Below are positions 8,727-8,785 of a stretch of 8,785 nucleotides of DNA, piece by piece. The notes beneath the pieces are model-generated. The model did not search any database, was not told the origin of the DNA, and saw nothing but the letters and a program-made list of their open reading frames with translations. This DNA is from Arenimonas sp. (GTDB taxonomy: Bacteria; Pseudomonadota; Gammaproteobacteria; Xanthomonadales; Xanthomonadaceae). The position numbers were made by a program, and so were the translations under genes. Numbering within the stretch: the stretch's first letter is position 1; each line of letters begins with the position of its first letter. The stretch is taken from the NCBI GenBank assembly GCA_003497545.1, contig DNNT01000133.1:1-8785 (forward strand). The letters run 5' to 3'.

Positions 8727-8785
8727 TCGCGGCGCTCTTTTACTGGGGCCTGGCTAGTGAAGAAGCCCGCGCGCCCTCGTGGGGT
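8727..8785 (-). other. 5' flank of pstC; no gene or clear Pho box seen
   Basis: These 59 bases precede pstC. No convincing Pho box (paired CTGTCAT-like repeats) is present. On the minus strand GCGCGCGGGCTTCTTC resembles the right arm and pyrimidine tail of an intrinsic terminator whose left arm would lie outside the window, as could follow a pstS gene. This cannot be confirmed here. Confidence 0.3.

Overview
The window is GC-rich (roughly two thirds G+C by eye), gene-dense chromosome. Protein sequences and gene order point to a gammaproteobacterium of the Xanthomonadaceae/Lysobacteraceae (Lysobacter- or Luteimonas-like). This placement rests on recalled family resemblance, chiefly GcvP and the pstC-pstA-pstB-phoU order, and no database search was possible.

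Layout. (1) Positions 1-2522, minus strand: gcvP, the glycine decarboxylase P-protein, about 840 codons, with its C-terminus cut off by the window edge. (2) Positions 2526-2776: its control region. It holds a complete tandem (two-aptamer) glycine riboswitch with a leader-linker P0/kink-turn helix. A hairpin that shares bases with the P1 stem of aptamer II, covers a purine-rich SD-like tract and ends at the gcvP start region follows it. A weak -10-like box and a very GC-rich hairpin lie upstream. (3) Positions 2777-3655, minus: a class I SAM-dependent methyltransferase of unknown substrate. (4) Positions 3656-3763: a 108-bp divergent intergenic region with two inverted repeats. (5) Positions 3764-5347, plus: a soluble one-component regulator with an OmpR/CadC-type winged helix, a TolB-N-like domain and a TPR region. 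(6) Positions 5348-5373: a hairpin between convergent genes. (7) Positions 5376-8726, minus: pstC-pstA-pstB-phoU, the high-affinity phosphate importer (two permeases and the ATPase) with its regulator PhoU. pstS is not in the window; only 59 bp lie upstream of pstC.

How the genes work together. The riboswitch lets glycine control production of the enzyme that degrades it and feeds one-carbon units to tetrahydrofolate. PstC, PstA and PstB form the inner-membrane phosphate transporter, and PhoU couples its state to Pho regulon signalling. The regulator and the divergent methyltransferase look like a regulator-target pair, an inference from arrangement alone.

Most of the window is ordinary core genome. 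No wholly new system is evident. The items most worth a second look are the riboswitch expression platform and gcvP start, and the uncharacterised methyltransferase/regulator pair with its inverted repeats.
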